From Myxococcales bacterium (GTDB lineage: Bacteria > Myxococcota > UBA727 > VGSZ01), in the NCBI GenBank assembly GCA_023248635.1, contig JAHFED010000021.1:1-64000 (forward strand): a stretch of 64,000 nucleotides of DNA, given 5' to 3'. This document shows, piece after piece, positions 27,756 to 35,990 of the stretch. The stretch's first letter is position 1, and each line of letters opens with the position of its first letter. The notes under the pieces were generated by a model, which was not told the origin of the DNA, did no database searches, and saw only the letters and a program-made list of their open reading frames with translations. Both the position numbers and the translations under genes were made by a program.

Positions 27756-28863
27756 GCAAGTCGGCGCAGCCATGGCGCTCGCGCACCCGATCGATCTCAC
27801 CGGTGAGGTCAGGGGAGCGCATGCGGGATTCGATGTCGTCGTCGTTGATGCCCAAAAACTCCATGCCCGCGGTGCGCGAGAGCGCGAGTTCCGCGCGGCC
27901 CCAGACCGTCAGGAGGAACTCGCGCCACTCGGCGTTGCTCAGGATGCGCTCGTAGGTGGCTCCGTCGTGCACGCGCGCGTGCTGGAGGTAGACCTCGAGA
28001 TAGAGCATGAAGGTCAAGATGCCGTCGCGCTCGGACACTCCGCCGTCGCGATCGTATTGGTCGTTCATCGCCGCAGCGACCATCAGCGAGTTCACATACT
28101 GCGTGAACTCCTCCATCAGCGAATCGAAGAATTGATCGCCGATGGCACCGGCGAGGTAGGTGTCAGCGTAGAAGTCGTCGTCGTTGGTGTATTGGTGGAT
28201 CTCGCGCAAGGGGAAAGTGTCGAGCACCGGCAGGTCGAAGACCAGGTCGGCGCGCAGCACGTAGAGCGCTCGATCGAAACCACCGCGTTCAAAGTCGAGC
28301 CCATGGCCACACTCGTGCACTGAGGTGCTCAGCGAGCGCGCGAGGGCGGAGAAGTCGGCGCGGTCCTCCGCCGACGTGAAGTCCTCCAGGCAGTCGAAGC
28401 CGCCACTGCGTGTTTCGTCGATGATGTAGCGGCCCACCGGATAACGCGCTTGGAGCAGCGCGAGAGCGGTCGAGTCCCAGGCCGAGGGTGCGTAGCTGCG
28501 TTCGAGGGCGTCGACGTCGGCATCAGCGGCGGAGAGATCCTCGACGTAGCTCGCGTCAGGGCATCGTGGCTCGACGTCGTCGCCCTCGCCCTCGCCCTCG
28601 CCGCGATCCTCACCTTCGCCTTCGCCTTCGCTGCGATCCTCACCTTCGCCTTCGCCCTGCGATGCTGGTGGGCCATCGGCCCCACTGCCGGCAGCGGAGG
28701 GGTTTCCACGACCGCACGCCACCAGAACCAAGGTCGGCACGAGCCAGAGGGCCTTGGCCGCCCGGCCTGAGGGCAGAGACTGGTGGCCTGAGGGCAGAGA
28801 CTGGGCCGCCCGGCCTGAGGGCAGAGACTGGGCCGCCTGGCCTGAGGGTAGAGAATTTCGCAT
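27745..28863 (-). CDS. HExxH metallopeptidase-like lipoprotein with repeat-derived N-terminus
   Basis: This 372-aa protein has the zincin motif HECGH at residues 183-187, and acidic and Tyr-rich helices follow (EEFTQYVNSL at about 240). It is therefore a putative zinc protease of unknown family and target. The first 36 residues are four copies of SLPSG(R/H/Q)-type peptide encoded by family C repeats, and only then comes a lipoprotein signal core (ALWLVPTLVLVAC, Cys50). The ATG at 28863 is the only usable start, and it touches the last repeat. The repeat may have replaced the original start and lengthened the signal n-region. A Glu-Gly linker (about residues 70-94) separates the anchor from the enzyme domain. 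The 3' end overlaps the opposite gene by 11 nt. Confidence 0.75.
   Translation of the reverse strand: MRNSLPSGQAAQSLPSGRAAQSLPSGHQSLPSGRAAKALWLVPTLVLVACGRGNPSAAGSGADGPPASQGEGEGEDRSEGEGEGEDRGEGEGEGDDVEPRCPDASYVEDLSAADADVDALERSYAPSAWDSTALALLQARYPVGRYIIDETRSGGFDCLEDFTSAEDRADFSALARSLSTSVHECGHGLDFERGGFDRALYVLRADLVFDLPVLDTFPLREIHQYTNDDDFYADTYLAGAIGDQFFDSLMEEFTQYVNSLMVAAAMNDQYDRDGGVSERDGILTFMLYLEVYLQHARVHDGATYERILSNAEWREFLLTVWGRAELALSRTAGMEFLGINDDDIESRMRSPDLTGEIDRVRERHGCADLLSP
28760..28856 (-). repeat. Repeat family C: four copies, 21/27-bp spacing
   Basis: CCTGAGGGCAGAGA (plus strand) occurs at 28766, 28787, 28814 and, with one change, 28841. Spacings are 21, 27 and 27 bp, all multiples of three. 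On the minus strand the copies are read in frame as SLPSGRAAQ-type peptides at the N-terminus of the HExxH lipoprotein. A single copy occurs inside another gene at 43174-43187. No strong hairpin is seen. Confidence 0.85.
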
Positions 28864-28976
28864 GCTTCGCACTAACGCGCGCGCCTTGCCCAGCTCATCC
28901 GTCGCTCGCGCCCCCAGGCTCGGTCGGTTGCCGGTCACGGGTGTCGCTTCGTCACCGAGAAACCCTGCGCGATGGG

Positions 28977-31900
28977 TCAGTCGCTTCGGAGCAGCACGCG
29001 CCGCGAGCTGACCTGCGTGTTGCCGTCGACGTCGCTGGCTGAAACGCGCAGCACCACGAAGGTGTCGCGCGGCACGTCCCCCAGCTCGGCGGTGTAGACG
29101 CCGTCGCCGTTTTGTGCCCCGATGGGGATCGCGGTGAGCGTGCGGGTGGCGTCGCTGGCGAGGTACCACTCGGCCGCCACCGAGCTGCGATCGACGCCGG
29201 ACTCGACGTCGATGACGCCGAAGCGCAGCTGGTTGCAAGCCGTCAGGTTCTCGCCCCGCCTCGGCGTCGAGATCTGGATGACCGGCAAGAGGTTGTCGTC
29301 TTGGTAGCGAAAGCCGGTCTCGCTGGGAAAATCCACGGGCGAGCCAAGATCGACCCAGCGCGCGATGCGCAAGCGTTCTTCGTCGGTGAGGCCCGGGATC
29401 TCAGGATGAACGGGCAGGTCGACGTCGTCGTCGCGGGCTGCATTGGTTCGACCGTCGAGGCGCTCGTTGTAGGCGACCCACACCAGCAACGACTGCCGCG
29501 CCTGGGGTACGCGGATGTATTTGCTCAGCTGCGGCGCCTCGAACATCAGCGCGTCGCCGACGACGAAGTTCTCGGTGAGGCGGGCGTAGGCGTCGTCGTC
29601 GCCGCTGCCGTTGAGCACCAAGCCTCCGCCGGGATCGGCGCCGGCGCTGTGGCAGGCCACGCAGCGCGCCTGCAGAATGGGTTGCACGTCGCGGTAGAAT
29701 TCGACGTCGAGGGGAGCGCCGCCGTTGTCCTCCACAGAGAGCGAGCCAGCGGCACCGGGTCGGAGCAGGGGCCGATGTGACACCAGATCCCACACGCCGC
29801 CCGCGACGACGTCGTCGGCAGCGTTGACTCCGGCGGCGGTGGCGTAGTCGACGGGCTCGCGGCGTCCGGCGGCGGTGGAGGCGAAGTCGACGGGGGCGAT
29901 GGAGTGGGCGTGGCAGCCGCCGCAATCGGCTCGCTTTTCACCAGGGCGCAGCGCGCGCCAGGTCAGCTCGCTCACCACCGTCATGCCGCGGCTGTCGAGA
30001 GACTGGATGATCATGGGTGTGTCGGCGGGCACCCGCGCCAGCCACGAGGTATCGACGTCGCCGGCGGGATCGTTGGTGCCGGGCTTGCGCACCGGGAACT
30101 CCCCGAGGATCTCCCAGCGCTCGCCCATGCCGCTGGCGTAGCGCTCGACGACGGAGGTGAGCCGCTGATCGATGCCGCCATGGTTTTGGTCGCGCAGGTA
30201 GCGACGGATGGCGTCGAAGTCGTCGGCGGTGTCTTCGCTTTCGGCGTCGATGAGCTTGGTGAAGGGTCGCGGCACGATCATGACCACGCGCACGGCTTGG
30301 ATGTCGTCGTCGTCCATGACCCCGGCTTCGGCGCCGTAGACGCCCCAATTGCCATCGCCCTGCGGACGCTCTGCGCCTCGCTGTCCCCGGAAGGAATCGA
30401 AGGGAAGGGCGCCCTTTGATTCGACTTCGGCGTTGTTGTGCGTCTCTCGCGTCAACATCGAGCTGGTGCCCATGAGAGCCACCGGCAAGCTGGGATCGAG
30501 GCGGTCGTCTTCGGGTGCGGTCTCGGGGACGCTGACGCGGTGGATGGGGCGATCGACGCCGTACATGCGCCGATAGGAGGCGACGGCGCGGGGCCAGATC
30601 TCGTTGAAGCGTTCGTCGTCGACGATCTGTGTCAGGTCCGAAGGTTTCTCGACGGGGGCGCCGGTGGGACGCAAGCAGGCCCGCGGGATCTCGGGGTCTT
30701 CGAAGTCCTCACAGGTAAAGCCGGAGTCGCAGTCGCCGTCGTCTTCGCAGGCGGGCCCGCGGTCACAGCCGTTGCCCTTCTCGCCGTCGACGGGGGCGTT
30801 CAGCTCCTTGCTGGGGTTGTCGATCAGGTACACGCCCGAGGCGAGGGGAGCGAAGCCGTTGTGGCTCTCGAAGAAGTTGACGTCGCCGGTGGAGTAGGCG
30901 GTGAGGAGTGCGCCGCCGGGCGCGACCGAGGGCATGGAGTATTTGCCCGAGCTGCCGGGTGCGGGGGAGTCGTCGGGGAAGGTGTGCGTCGTGATGATCT
31001 CGAGGCCGACGCGCTCGAAGTGGCGCGCGCTGACGTCGAAGCCGTTGTAGGGGTAGCACTGCTCCGAGTGTCCAAAGGTGAAGGCCGGCACGCCCGGGGC
31101 GATGGGAAAGCGCGCGAGCACGCCGAAGCCGTAGTCGAAGCTGGGGTAGTAAAAGCCCGTCACCACGTCGTCGTCGGGGAGCTGCGTGGCGAAGTGATCG
31201 ATCTCGGTGTTGCGATCGTGGGGCTCGGTGACCTGGGCGTAGCCGGTGCCATCGGGGTTCATCGAGAAGAGGGAGGTCATCGAGTAGATGTCCTTGGTGG
31301 CGGCGTCATGCCACGACGAGAACATCAGGCGTCCGTCTTTGAGCACCACCGGATGCTGCGCGAGGTGGAGGTTCGAAAAGTCGATGCGCTGCAGGTTCGA
31401 CAGCTCGCTCGTGTTCAGGTTGCCGTCGTGGTCGTCGACGACGAAGAGCTGCTGCAGGGCCGAGTGCACGGCGGGCTGGCTCACGTCGGTGAAGATTTCT
31501 GGATGAAAAGCGATCAGCCCCGCTCGGTTCGACAGGAAGGCGATGCGTCCGTCGGTGAGCTGAACGGGAGCCATGTCTCTGACGCCGGCGAAGGTGCCGA
31601 GGTCCGCGGCGTCACTGTCGTTGCCTGCGTAGCGACGGCTCTCGAAGCCGTCGTCGAAGGTGAGGCGGATGGGCTGAAACAGGGGATCGTCGCCGGCGAT
31701 CTTCATCTTGAAAATGAAGCTGGCCGTGGCGCGGGTGCGCGCGTCTTCGAGGCGGGAGTAGTAGACGAACTGTCCGTCGAAGGAGATCGAGGGATCCATC
31801 ACGCTGCAATTCGCGTCGGCGCAGTCGACGAGCACGCGCTCCTCGCCGTCGGGTTGGCGCAGCATCAGGGATGCCCCAGGAGCGATGTTGTAGGCGTCTT

Positions 31901-32243
31901 CGCCTTGGGGAATGGCGACGAAGCGCGCGACGGCAGGATCTTCGACGTTGGCCGTGGTCAGCGGATAGCGCACGTAGACCAGGGCAAAGGTGCCGGTGTC
32001 GGCGTTGGCATCGAAGCCGGCGATGGGGTTGGGTGCGGCGGTCTCCGACCTCGCATCCACGTCGCCGCAGCGCCCCGGTGCAACCAGCACGTCGCCGGGA
32101 TCGTCGACGGGCGGCGGTTCAACGGGTGGGGGATCGTCGATGGGATCGTCTCCGCCGCCGCCTCCGCCGGGGGGTGGGGGCGGGGCGCAGGCCAGGACGA
32201 GTAAAACGGCGAAGAGCGAACGAGATCGCACGGAGCGCTCCAT
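28977..32243 (-). CDS. Large di-haem TolB-like lipoprotein (HZS-alpha-related)
   Basis: This 1088-aa protein has a lipobox ending at Cys19, then a Pro/Gly linker. Residues about 65-480 form a TolB/PD40-like beta-propeller (SISFDGQFVYYSR, GRIAFLSNR, GRLMFSSW). Two c-type haem sites follow: CGGCH near residue 773 and CVACH near residue 861. The layout resembles the middle part of the hydrazine synthase alpha subunit family, but an oxidoreductase role is only likely, and hydrazine chemistry is not implied. The last 100 residues look like an Ig/cadherin-type domain. A Cys-rich EGF-like insert lies around residue 490. It is close to, but divergent in direction from, the DUF1501 cluster. The ATG at 32243 lacks a good ribosome-binding site. 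Confidence 0.82.
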   Translation of the reverse strand: MERSVRSRSLFAVLLVLACAPPPPPGGGGGGDDPIDDPPPVEPPPVDDPGDVLVAPGRCGDVDARSETAAPNPIAGFDANADTGTFALVYVRYPLTTANVEDPAVARFVAIPQGEDAYNIAPGASLMLRQPDGEERVLVDCADANCSVMDPSISFDGQFVYYSRLEDARTRATASFIFKMKIAGDDPLFQPIRLTFDDGFESRRYAGNDSDAADLGTFAGVRDMAPVQLTDGRIAFLSNRAGLIAFHPEIFTDVSQPAVHSALQQLFVVDDHDGNLNTSELSNLQRIDFSNLHLAQHPVVLKDGRLMFSSWHDAATKDIYSMTSLFSMNPDGTGYAQVTEPHDRNTEIDHFATQLPDDDVVTGFYYPSFDYGFGVLARFPIAPGVPAFTFGHSEQCYPYNGFDVSARHFERVGLEIITTHTFPDDSPAPGSSGKYSMPSVAPGGALLTAYSTGDVNFFESHNGFAPLASGVYLIDNPSKELNAPVDGEKGNGCDRGPACEDDGDCDSGFTCEDFEDPEIPRACLRPTGAPVEKPSDLTQIVDDERFNEIWPRAVASYRRMYGVDRPIHRVSVPETAPEDDRLDPSLPVALMGTSSMLTRETHNNAEVESKGALPFDSFRGQRGAERPQGDGNWGVYGAEAGVMDDDDIQAVRVVMIVPRPFTKLIDAESEDTADDFDAIRRYLRDQNHGGIDQRLTSVVERYASGMGERWEILGEFPVRKPGTNDPAGDVDTSWLARVPADTPMIIQSLDSRGMTVVSELTWRALRPGEKRADCGGCHAHSIAPVDFASTAAGRREPVDYATAAGVNAADDVVAGGVWDLVSHRPLLRPGAAGSLSVEDNGGAPLDVEFYRDVQPILQARCVACHSAGADPGGGLVLNGSGDDDAYARLTENFVVGDALMFEAPQLSKYIRVPQARQSLLVWVAYNERLDGRTNAARDDDVDLPVHPEIPGLTDEERLRIARWVDLGSPVDFPSETGFRYQDDNLLPVIQISTPRRGENLTACNQLRFGVIDVESGVDRSSVAAEWYLASDATRTLTAIPIGAQNGDGVYTAELGDVPRDTFVVLRVSASDVDGNTQVSSRRVLLRSD

Positions 32244-32336
32244 CTGTGCCGCTCGACTTCGGCCGACGGGGCCGCGGCAGCGGACGAAACGAAGCTACCA
32301 GACCGCCGTCGTCGTCGCCGCGGTGGCCTTGTGACC

Positions 32337-33401
32337 TCAAGGGCGAAGCAACTCAGCGTTGTGCTGGCCAAGGGTCGGGGCGCGCACGGTGCACCCTGGG
32401 GCATCCACGCCGAGCCCAACGAAAGCAAAGATGCGGCCGCCGATGTCGACGTCGACGCGGCGGGCTTCGGCCAGGGCTTCGGCGGGGGAGAGTACGGGTT
32501 CGACGCAAGCATCGACGGCGGAGAAGATGGTGGTCCAGGCGGCGGTGGTTTTTTGCGCAATCAGCTCGACCAGCAGAGATCGAATGTCGGCGTCGAAGTT
32601 GCGCGTGGCTAGCTCGGGTTGTCCGAGCGCTGCACAAAACGCGGCCCAAAATTTCGGCTCCAGCGCGCCCACCGAAAGGAAGCCGTCGCTGGTCGGGTAG
32701 ATCCCGTAGCAGGGCACGGCCCCCACCAGCAGGTCGCGGCCGCCGCCGACGTCTTCGCCGACGAGGGTGCGCGCCAAGACCATCGAGAGCAGCCCGGTGA
32801 CGCCGTCTTTCATGCTGACGTCGACGACGGCGCCCACACCCGTGCGAGCCCGGCCCACGAGAGCGGCACAAATCTGCATGGCGGCCGGCCAGGCCCCAGC
32901 GGCGAGGTCGGCGACTTGCACGGGCAGCACGACGGGAGCCGCCATCAGCGCGTAGGCCCCCGAGCGGGCGACGTAGTTGATGTCGTGGCCAGCCCGCAGC
33001 CGAAGAGGACCTGCCTGGCCGTAGCCCGAGATGGAGCACACAACGAGTCGCGGGAATTCACCCAACATCGAAGCCGGCGAAAATCCGAGCTTTTCCATGA
33101 CACCGGGCCGGAAGCTCTCGACGACGACGTCGGCGGAGCTCAACAGTTTTCGGAATTTTGCAGCGCCGTCTTCGCTCTTCAAATCCAGGGTCACGCTCTT
33201 CTTGCCGCGGTTGAGGGCGTGAAAGAGCACTGAGGTGCCGTCGTCGAGCAGGGGTGGGGTCCAGCGCAGGTAGTCGCCGCCCTGGGGGTCTTCGACCTTG
33301 ATGACTTCGGCGCCGAGGTCTGTGAGCAGCTGCGTGCAAAAGGGACCTGGCAAAAGGCGGGAGAGATCGAGGACGCGGACGCCGTCGAGGGGACCAGGCA
33401 T
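32337..33401 (-). CDS. Alpha-methylacyl-CoA racemase-like CoA-transferase family III
   Basis: This 354-aa protein of the CaiB/BaiF family resembles alpha-methylacyl-CoA racemase, which inverts 2-methyl branched acyl-CoAs before beta-oxidation. The racemase catalytic residues can be placed: His139 in GHDINY, Asp165 in VADLAAGA, and Glu248 in VGALEPKFW. Their spacing and wording match mycobacterial MCR, which favours racemase over CoA-transferase. The ATG at 33401 follows GGAGAG by 3-4 nt. An SCP2-domain gene lies just upstream on the same strand, separated by an intrinsic terminator. Both could serve branched-lipid or sterol-type acyl metabolism. Confidence 0.88.
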   Translation of the reverse strand: MPGPLDGVRVLDLSRLLPGPFCTQLLTDLGAEVIKVEDPQGGDYLRWTPPLLDDGTSVLFHALNRGKKSVTLDLKSEDGAAKFRKLLSSADVVVESFRPGVMEKLGFSPASMLGEFPRLVVCSISGYGQAGPLRLRAGHDINYVARSGAYALMAAPVVLPVQVADLAAGAWPAAMQICAALVGRARTGVGAVVDVSMKDGVTGLLSMVLARTLVGEDVGGGRDLLVGAVPCYGIYPTSDGFLSVGALEPKFWAAFCAALGQPELATRNFDADIRSLLVELIAQKTTAAWTTIFSAVDACVEPVLSPAEALAEARRVDVDIGGRIFAFVGLGVDAPGCTVRAPTLGQHNAELLRP

Positions 33402-33417
33402 GGGCTCTCCGGGGCAG

Positions 33418-33454
33418 AAAAAAAAAGAGGCGCCCGGTTCGACCTGGGCGCCTC
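33418..33454 (-). terminator. Intrinsic terminator after the SCP2 gene
   Basis: Read leftwards, GAGGCGCCC and GGGCGCCTC form a perfect 9-bp GC-rich stem, extended inside the loop by GGT/ACC, followed by nine T residues. It starts 21 bp after the SCP2 stop and lies just before the racemase-like gene, so that gene probably has its own promoter or depends on partial read-through. Confidence 0.9.
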
Positions 33455-33474
33455 TCGTGCATCTCAACGCCGAC

Positions 33475-33795
33475 TCAAGCGAGGAGGGTCTGCAACTTCA
33501 TTGCGAGGGACATGTCGCCTTTGACCTTGATCTTGCCCTGCATGAACGCCGACGTCGGGTTCATCTTGCCGGTGGCGATGGCCACCCAATCTTCGGGCTT
33601 GGCGACGGTGATCGTGCACTTGGCCTCGCCGTCTTTCTTCTCGATGTAGGGACCGGCTTCCTTGGTGAGGTCGGCGAACCACTTGCCGCCGTCGTCGCCG
33701 CCGATGTCGAAGAGGTAGGTGCTATTGATCTTCTTCGCCTTTTCGTTGGTGATGCGGGCGTTCATTTCTTCAAAGACCGTGGTGATCGCGGACAT
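33475..33795 (-). CDS. SCP2 sterol-binding domain protein
   Basis: This 106-aa stand-alone SCP2 domain belongs to a fold with a hydrophobic cavity for acyl-CoA or sterol-like lipids. Typical features are the helix SAITTVFEEMNARI, the alternating strand TYLFDIGGDDGGKWFADL, KCTITVAKPEDWVAIATGKMNP and the final IKVKGDMSLAMKLQTLL. The ATG at 33795 follows GGAGGACC, which settles the start. An upstream open frame only reads through family B repeats. It is probably monocistronic because of the terminator at 33418-33454. Confidence 0.93.
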   Translation of the reverse strand: MSAITTVFEEMNARITNEKAKKINSTYLFDIGGDDGGKWFADLTKEAGPYIEKKDGEAKCTITVAKPEDWVAIATGKMNPTSAFMQGKIKVKGDMSLAMKLQTLLA

Positions 33796-33834
33796 CGGGT
33801 CCTCCAGTGCGTTGTCGTCGTCAAAGACCGAGAG

Positions 33835-33931
33835 TTCATCGCCGCCAGGCGATGAACCTGCAAACAATTCATCGCCTAGGCGATGAACCTGTAGACAATT
33901 CACCGACACGCTCAGCGCTGTGGGTGAATTC
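33835..33931 (-). repeat. Repeat family B, degenerate copy upstream of SCP2
   Basis: Two B2 hairpins (TTCATCGC with GCGATGAA, one around TAG only) are followed by a B1 hairpin with changes in one arm (GTGGGTGAA instead of GTCGGTGAA). The array lies 40-136 bp upstream of the SCP2 start and would be in its leader or promoter. The imperfect arms suggest an older insertion than at 36098 or 51032. Confidence 0.8.
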
Positions 33932-33995
33932 GTGTTTGGGCGCCATGATTGACAAAAATGTCAAGCGCACCGTCAGACCGTAGGAGGAAGGCTCT

Positions 33996-34382
33996 GTGGT
34001 GTCAACCAGACGGCAGAAGGCTATCCCCCCCTCCATGCCCACGCCTTTGCTCGCCGCTTCTGCCCTCGTGTTCGTCGCCGTCGTCGGAGGCTGCGATCCT
34101 GTGCTGATGCCCCACCAAATGCCGGGGCCGCCGGGGTGCGGCAAGCGCGATCCAACGGTGGCGGGTCCGTCGACCCTGAGCGTCGCGCAAAACACCACGC
34201 TGAAGAACCAGGGGACACCGGGTCTCGTCGTCGACAACGAGCACGGTGGGAAGGATTGGACCTTCGTGCGTCAGGCCGGCAGCGTCTTTGGCGAGACCGA
34301 GACCGCCGAGATCTTCAGCTTCGACGCCGAGGGCTTGCTGGTCGGTCAGCGCACCGAGGTGCGCAAGCACGTCGGCAAGTAG
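33996..34382 (+). CDS. Small lipoprotein of unknown function
   Basis: This 128-aa protein has a signal peptide with the lipobox VVGGC (Cys33 from this start). The mature part is about 95 residues, beta-rich, with a GKDWTFVRQAG segment; I do not recognise it. AGGAGGAAGG at 33982-33991 supports a GTG start at 33996 (or 33999) rather than the ATG at 34035, which has no ribosome-binding site. It is followed 15 bp later by the AcpH-like gene and may lead that operon. Confidence 0.7.
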   Translation: MVSTRRQKAIPPSMPTPLLAASALVFVAVVGGCDPVLMPHQMPGPPGCGKRDPTVAGPSTLSVAQNTTLKNQGTPGLVVDNEHGGKDWTFVRQAGSVFGETETAEIFSFDAEGLLVGQRTEVRKHVGK

Positions 34383-34397
34383 GCAACGTCGGCCGCG

Positions 34398-35051
34398 GTG
34401 AACTACCTCGCCCACAGCTTCCCCTACGTGTTTCACGACGACCAGCTCGCCTGCTGGCGGGTGGCGGGGACGTCGTTGCCCGACTGGCTGCGCGTCATCG
34501 ACAAACAGGCGCGCTTGCGCCCCGAGGTGCTCGCGCGGGCCCCTCGCAACGACCCCCGTTTCCTGGCGATGACCCAGGGGGCGCAGCGTCACCACGACGA
34601 CGATCTGCGCTTTCACCAGCACGACGCCTTCGATGCCCTGTCCCACGACGTCGCCGCCGGCATTCGCCTGCGCTTCTTGGGGCTCAGAGCCAGCACACTC
34701 GGACATGTGCTGGTGGAGATGCTGCTCGACGCGGCGTTGCTGCAGCAGCACCCCGCGCTGCTTCACCGCTTCTACGCCCACATCGACGCCCTCGACGACG
34801 TCGTGGTCGCTGCTTTCGTGCGCCAGACCACGGGGCGCCCCCTGCCTTTGGCCGAGCTCTTCCTCGCGCGCTTTCGCACCAGCAGGTTCCTCGCGCTCTA
34901 CACCACCGACGAAGGCCTCTTTGATTGCCTACGCGGCGTGTGGAGGCGCGCAGACATCGGCGAGCTCCCAGACGAATTCGTCGACGTCGTCGCTGCCACC
35001 CGTGGCCGCGTCTCTTCACTGGTCGGGCACTTCTTTGGCAGCGTAGGTTGA
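34398..35051 (+). CDS. AcpH-like (ACP phosphodiesterase-like) helical protein
   Basis: This 217-aa protein begins MNYLAHSF, as do acyl-carrier-protein phosphodiesterase (DUF479) proteins, and has a similar His/Asp-rich helical build. Examples are the Asp in GTSLPDWLRVIDK, HHDDDLRFHQHDAF at about residues 75-88, and GHVLVEMLLD. Canonical AcpH keeps a GNFLGDFVKG motif that is not recognisable here, so catalytic identity is uncertain and a distinct HD-like hydrolase branch is possible. The start is a GTG at 34398. It ends 3 bp before the first CheW-like gene. Confidence 0.65.
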   Translation: MNYLAHSFPYVFHDDQLACWRVAGTSLPDWLRVIDKQARLRPEVLARAPRNDPRFLAMTQGAQRHHDDDLRFHQHDAFDALSHDVAAGIRLRFLGLRASTLGHVLVEMLLDAALLQQHPALLHRFYAHIDALDDVVVAAFVRQTTGRPLPLAELFLARFRTSRFLALYTTDEGLFDCLRGVWRRADIGELPDEFVDVVAATRGRVSSLVGHFFGSVG

Positions 35052-35054
35052 AGG

Positions 35055-35447
35055 ATGCAGCGTTACTTCGGCGTCGACGCGGGTCCCTTTCGGCTGGCGC
35101 TGCCCCTGGCATCGGTGCGGCAAATCCTCGACGTCGGCGCCGGCGACGCCGTGCTGGATCCGCGGGCCCTCGGGGTCATGCCCCACAGCCTGGCTGAGTT
35201 GTTGGGGGAGGCCCCGACGTCGACGCGGCCAGCGGTCTTGCTCTTTGACGGCACCGATGACCCGGTGGTGCTGACCTGCTGTCGCTTGCGGGGCGTCATC
35301 GATTCGGCGCCACCCCGTCCCCTGCCCGAGACCGTCGTCTGCGCCTGGCCTGGACTGCTGCAGGGCACCCTCGACGTCGACGGCGGCCTGGTGCTGGTGC
35401 TCGACGCCCGGGTCCTGATGGGCCTGGTCGAGGCGCGCGCATCATGA
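35055..35447 (+). CDS. CheW-like domain protein 1
   Basis: This 130-aa protein matches the CheW fold at low similarity: RYFGVDAGPFRLALPLASVRQIL, a hydrophobic central strand, and a C-terminal LVLVLDARVLM. CheW proteins couple chemoreceptors to CheA kinases, but single-domain relatives without CheA are also used as scaffolds. It is shorter than CheW (usually about 150-165 aa). It follows the AcpH-like gene by 3 bp and precedes a second CheW-like gene. No CheA or receptor gene is in the window. Confidence 0.7.
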   Translation: MQRYFGVDAGPFRLALPLASVRQILDVGAGDAVLDPRALGVMPHSLAELLGEAPTSTRPAVLLFDGTDDPVVLTCCRLRGVIDSAPPRPLPETVVCAWPGLLQGTLDVDGGLVLVLDARVLMGLVEARAS

Positions 35448-35505
35448 TTTTCTCCTCGCCACGCGTTGCTCCTCCGCGTGTACCCCCCAGAATGCTGGGC
35501 TCGTC

Positions 35506-35970
35506 ATGATGATGCGCGGTGTGCTGGTGTTCTCCGCGGGGGGGCTGCGGCTCGGGGTCGCCATCGCCGACGTCTCCCGGCTCGTCGTCGAGGGCGACAT
35601 TGCCCCGGTTCCCTTTGGACATCCCGGTCTCGCGGGGATCATGAAGGTCGACGACGTCGACGTCGCCATCGTCCCCGTCTTCGATCTGAACTGCTTGGCG
35701 CCCGAGGCCCAGCGCCCACCGCGCCAAAAACCCGGGGCCACCGTCGCCGTCATCCCCACGGCGCGCGGACCCGTGGGGCTGCGCCTCGACCGCCTCTTGG
35801 GCACCGCCAGCGACTACGACGCCGCAGACACCGAGCCCACCGCCATCCCCGACGCCTTGCGACGCACCCTGGCAGGGGCAGGCCGACCCCGAACGGCCAG
35901 CGTCGCCGTCGGCGCTGAGGTCTTCTTCTTTTTCAGCCCCGAAGCCTTCATCGCTGCCGTGGGCCTGTGA
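35506..35970 (+). CDS. CheW-like domain protein 2
   Basis: This 154-aa CheW-like protein reads FSAGGLRLGVAIADVSRLV, then GIMKVDDVDVAIVPVFDLN, and RGPVGLRLDRLLGT, closer to the family pattern than its neighbour. Three consecutive ATG codons (35506, 35509, 35512) leave the exact start open. It is the last gene of the run from 33996. A family A repeat starts 20 bp after the stop and may end the transcript. Confidence 0.78.
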   Translation: MMMRGVLVFSAGGLRLGVAIADVSRLVVEGDIAPVPFGHPGLAGIMKVDDVDVAIVPVFDLNCLAPEAQRPPRQKPGATVAVIPTARGPVGLRLDRLLGTASDYDAADTEPTAIPDALRRTLAGAGRPRTASVAVGAEVFFFFSPEAFIAAVGL

Positions 35971-35990
35971 TCCCGGGTCCGGATGATGTT

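Noticed and set aside
33796-33909. Upstream extension of the SCP2 gene starting in family B repeats
   Set aside because: The extension only translates repeat sequence, while the ATG at 33795 has an ideal ribosome-binding site.
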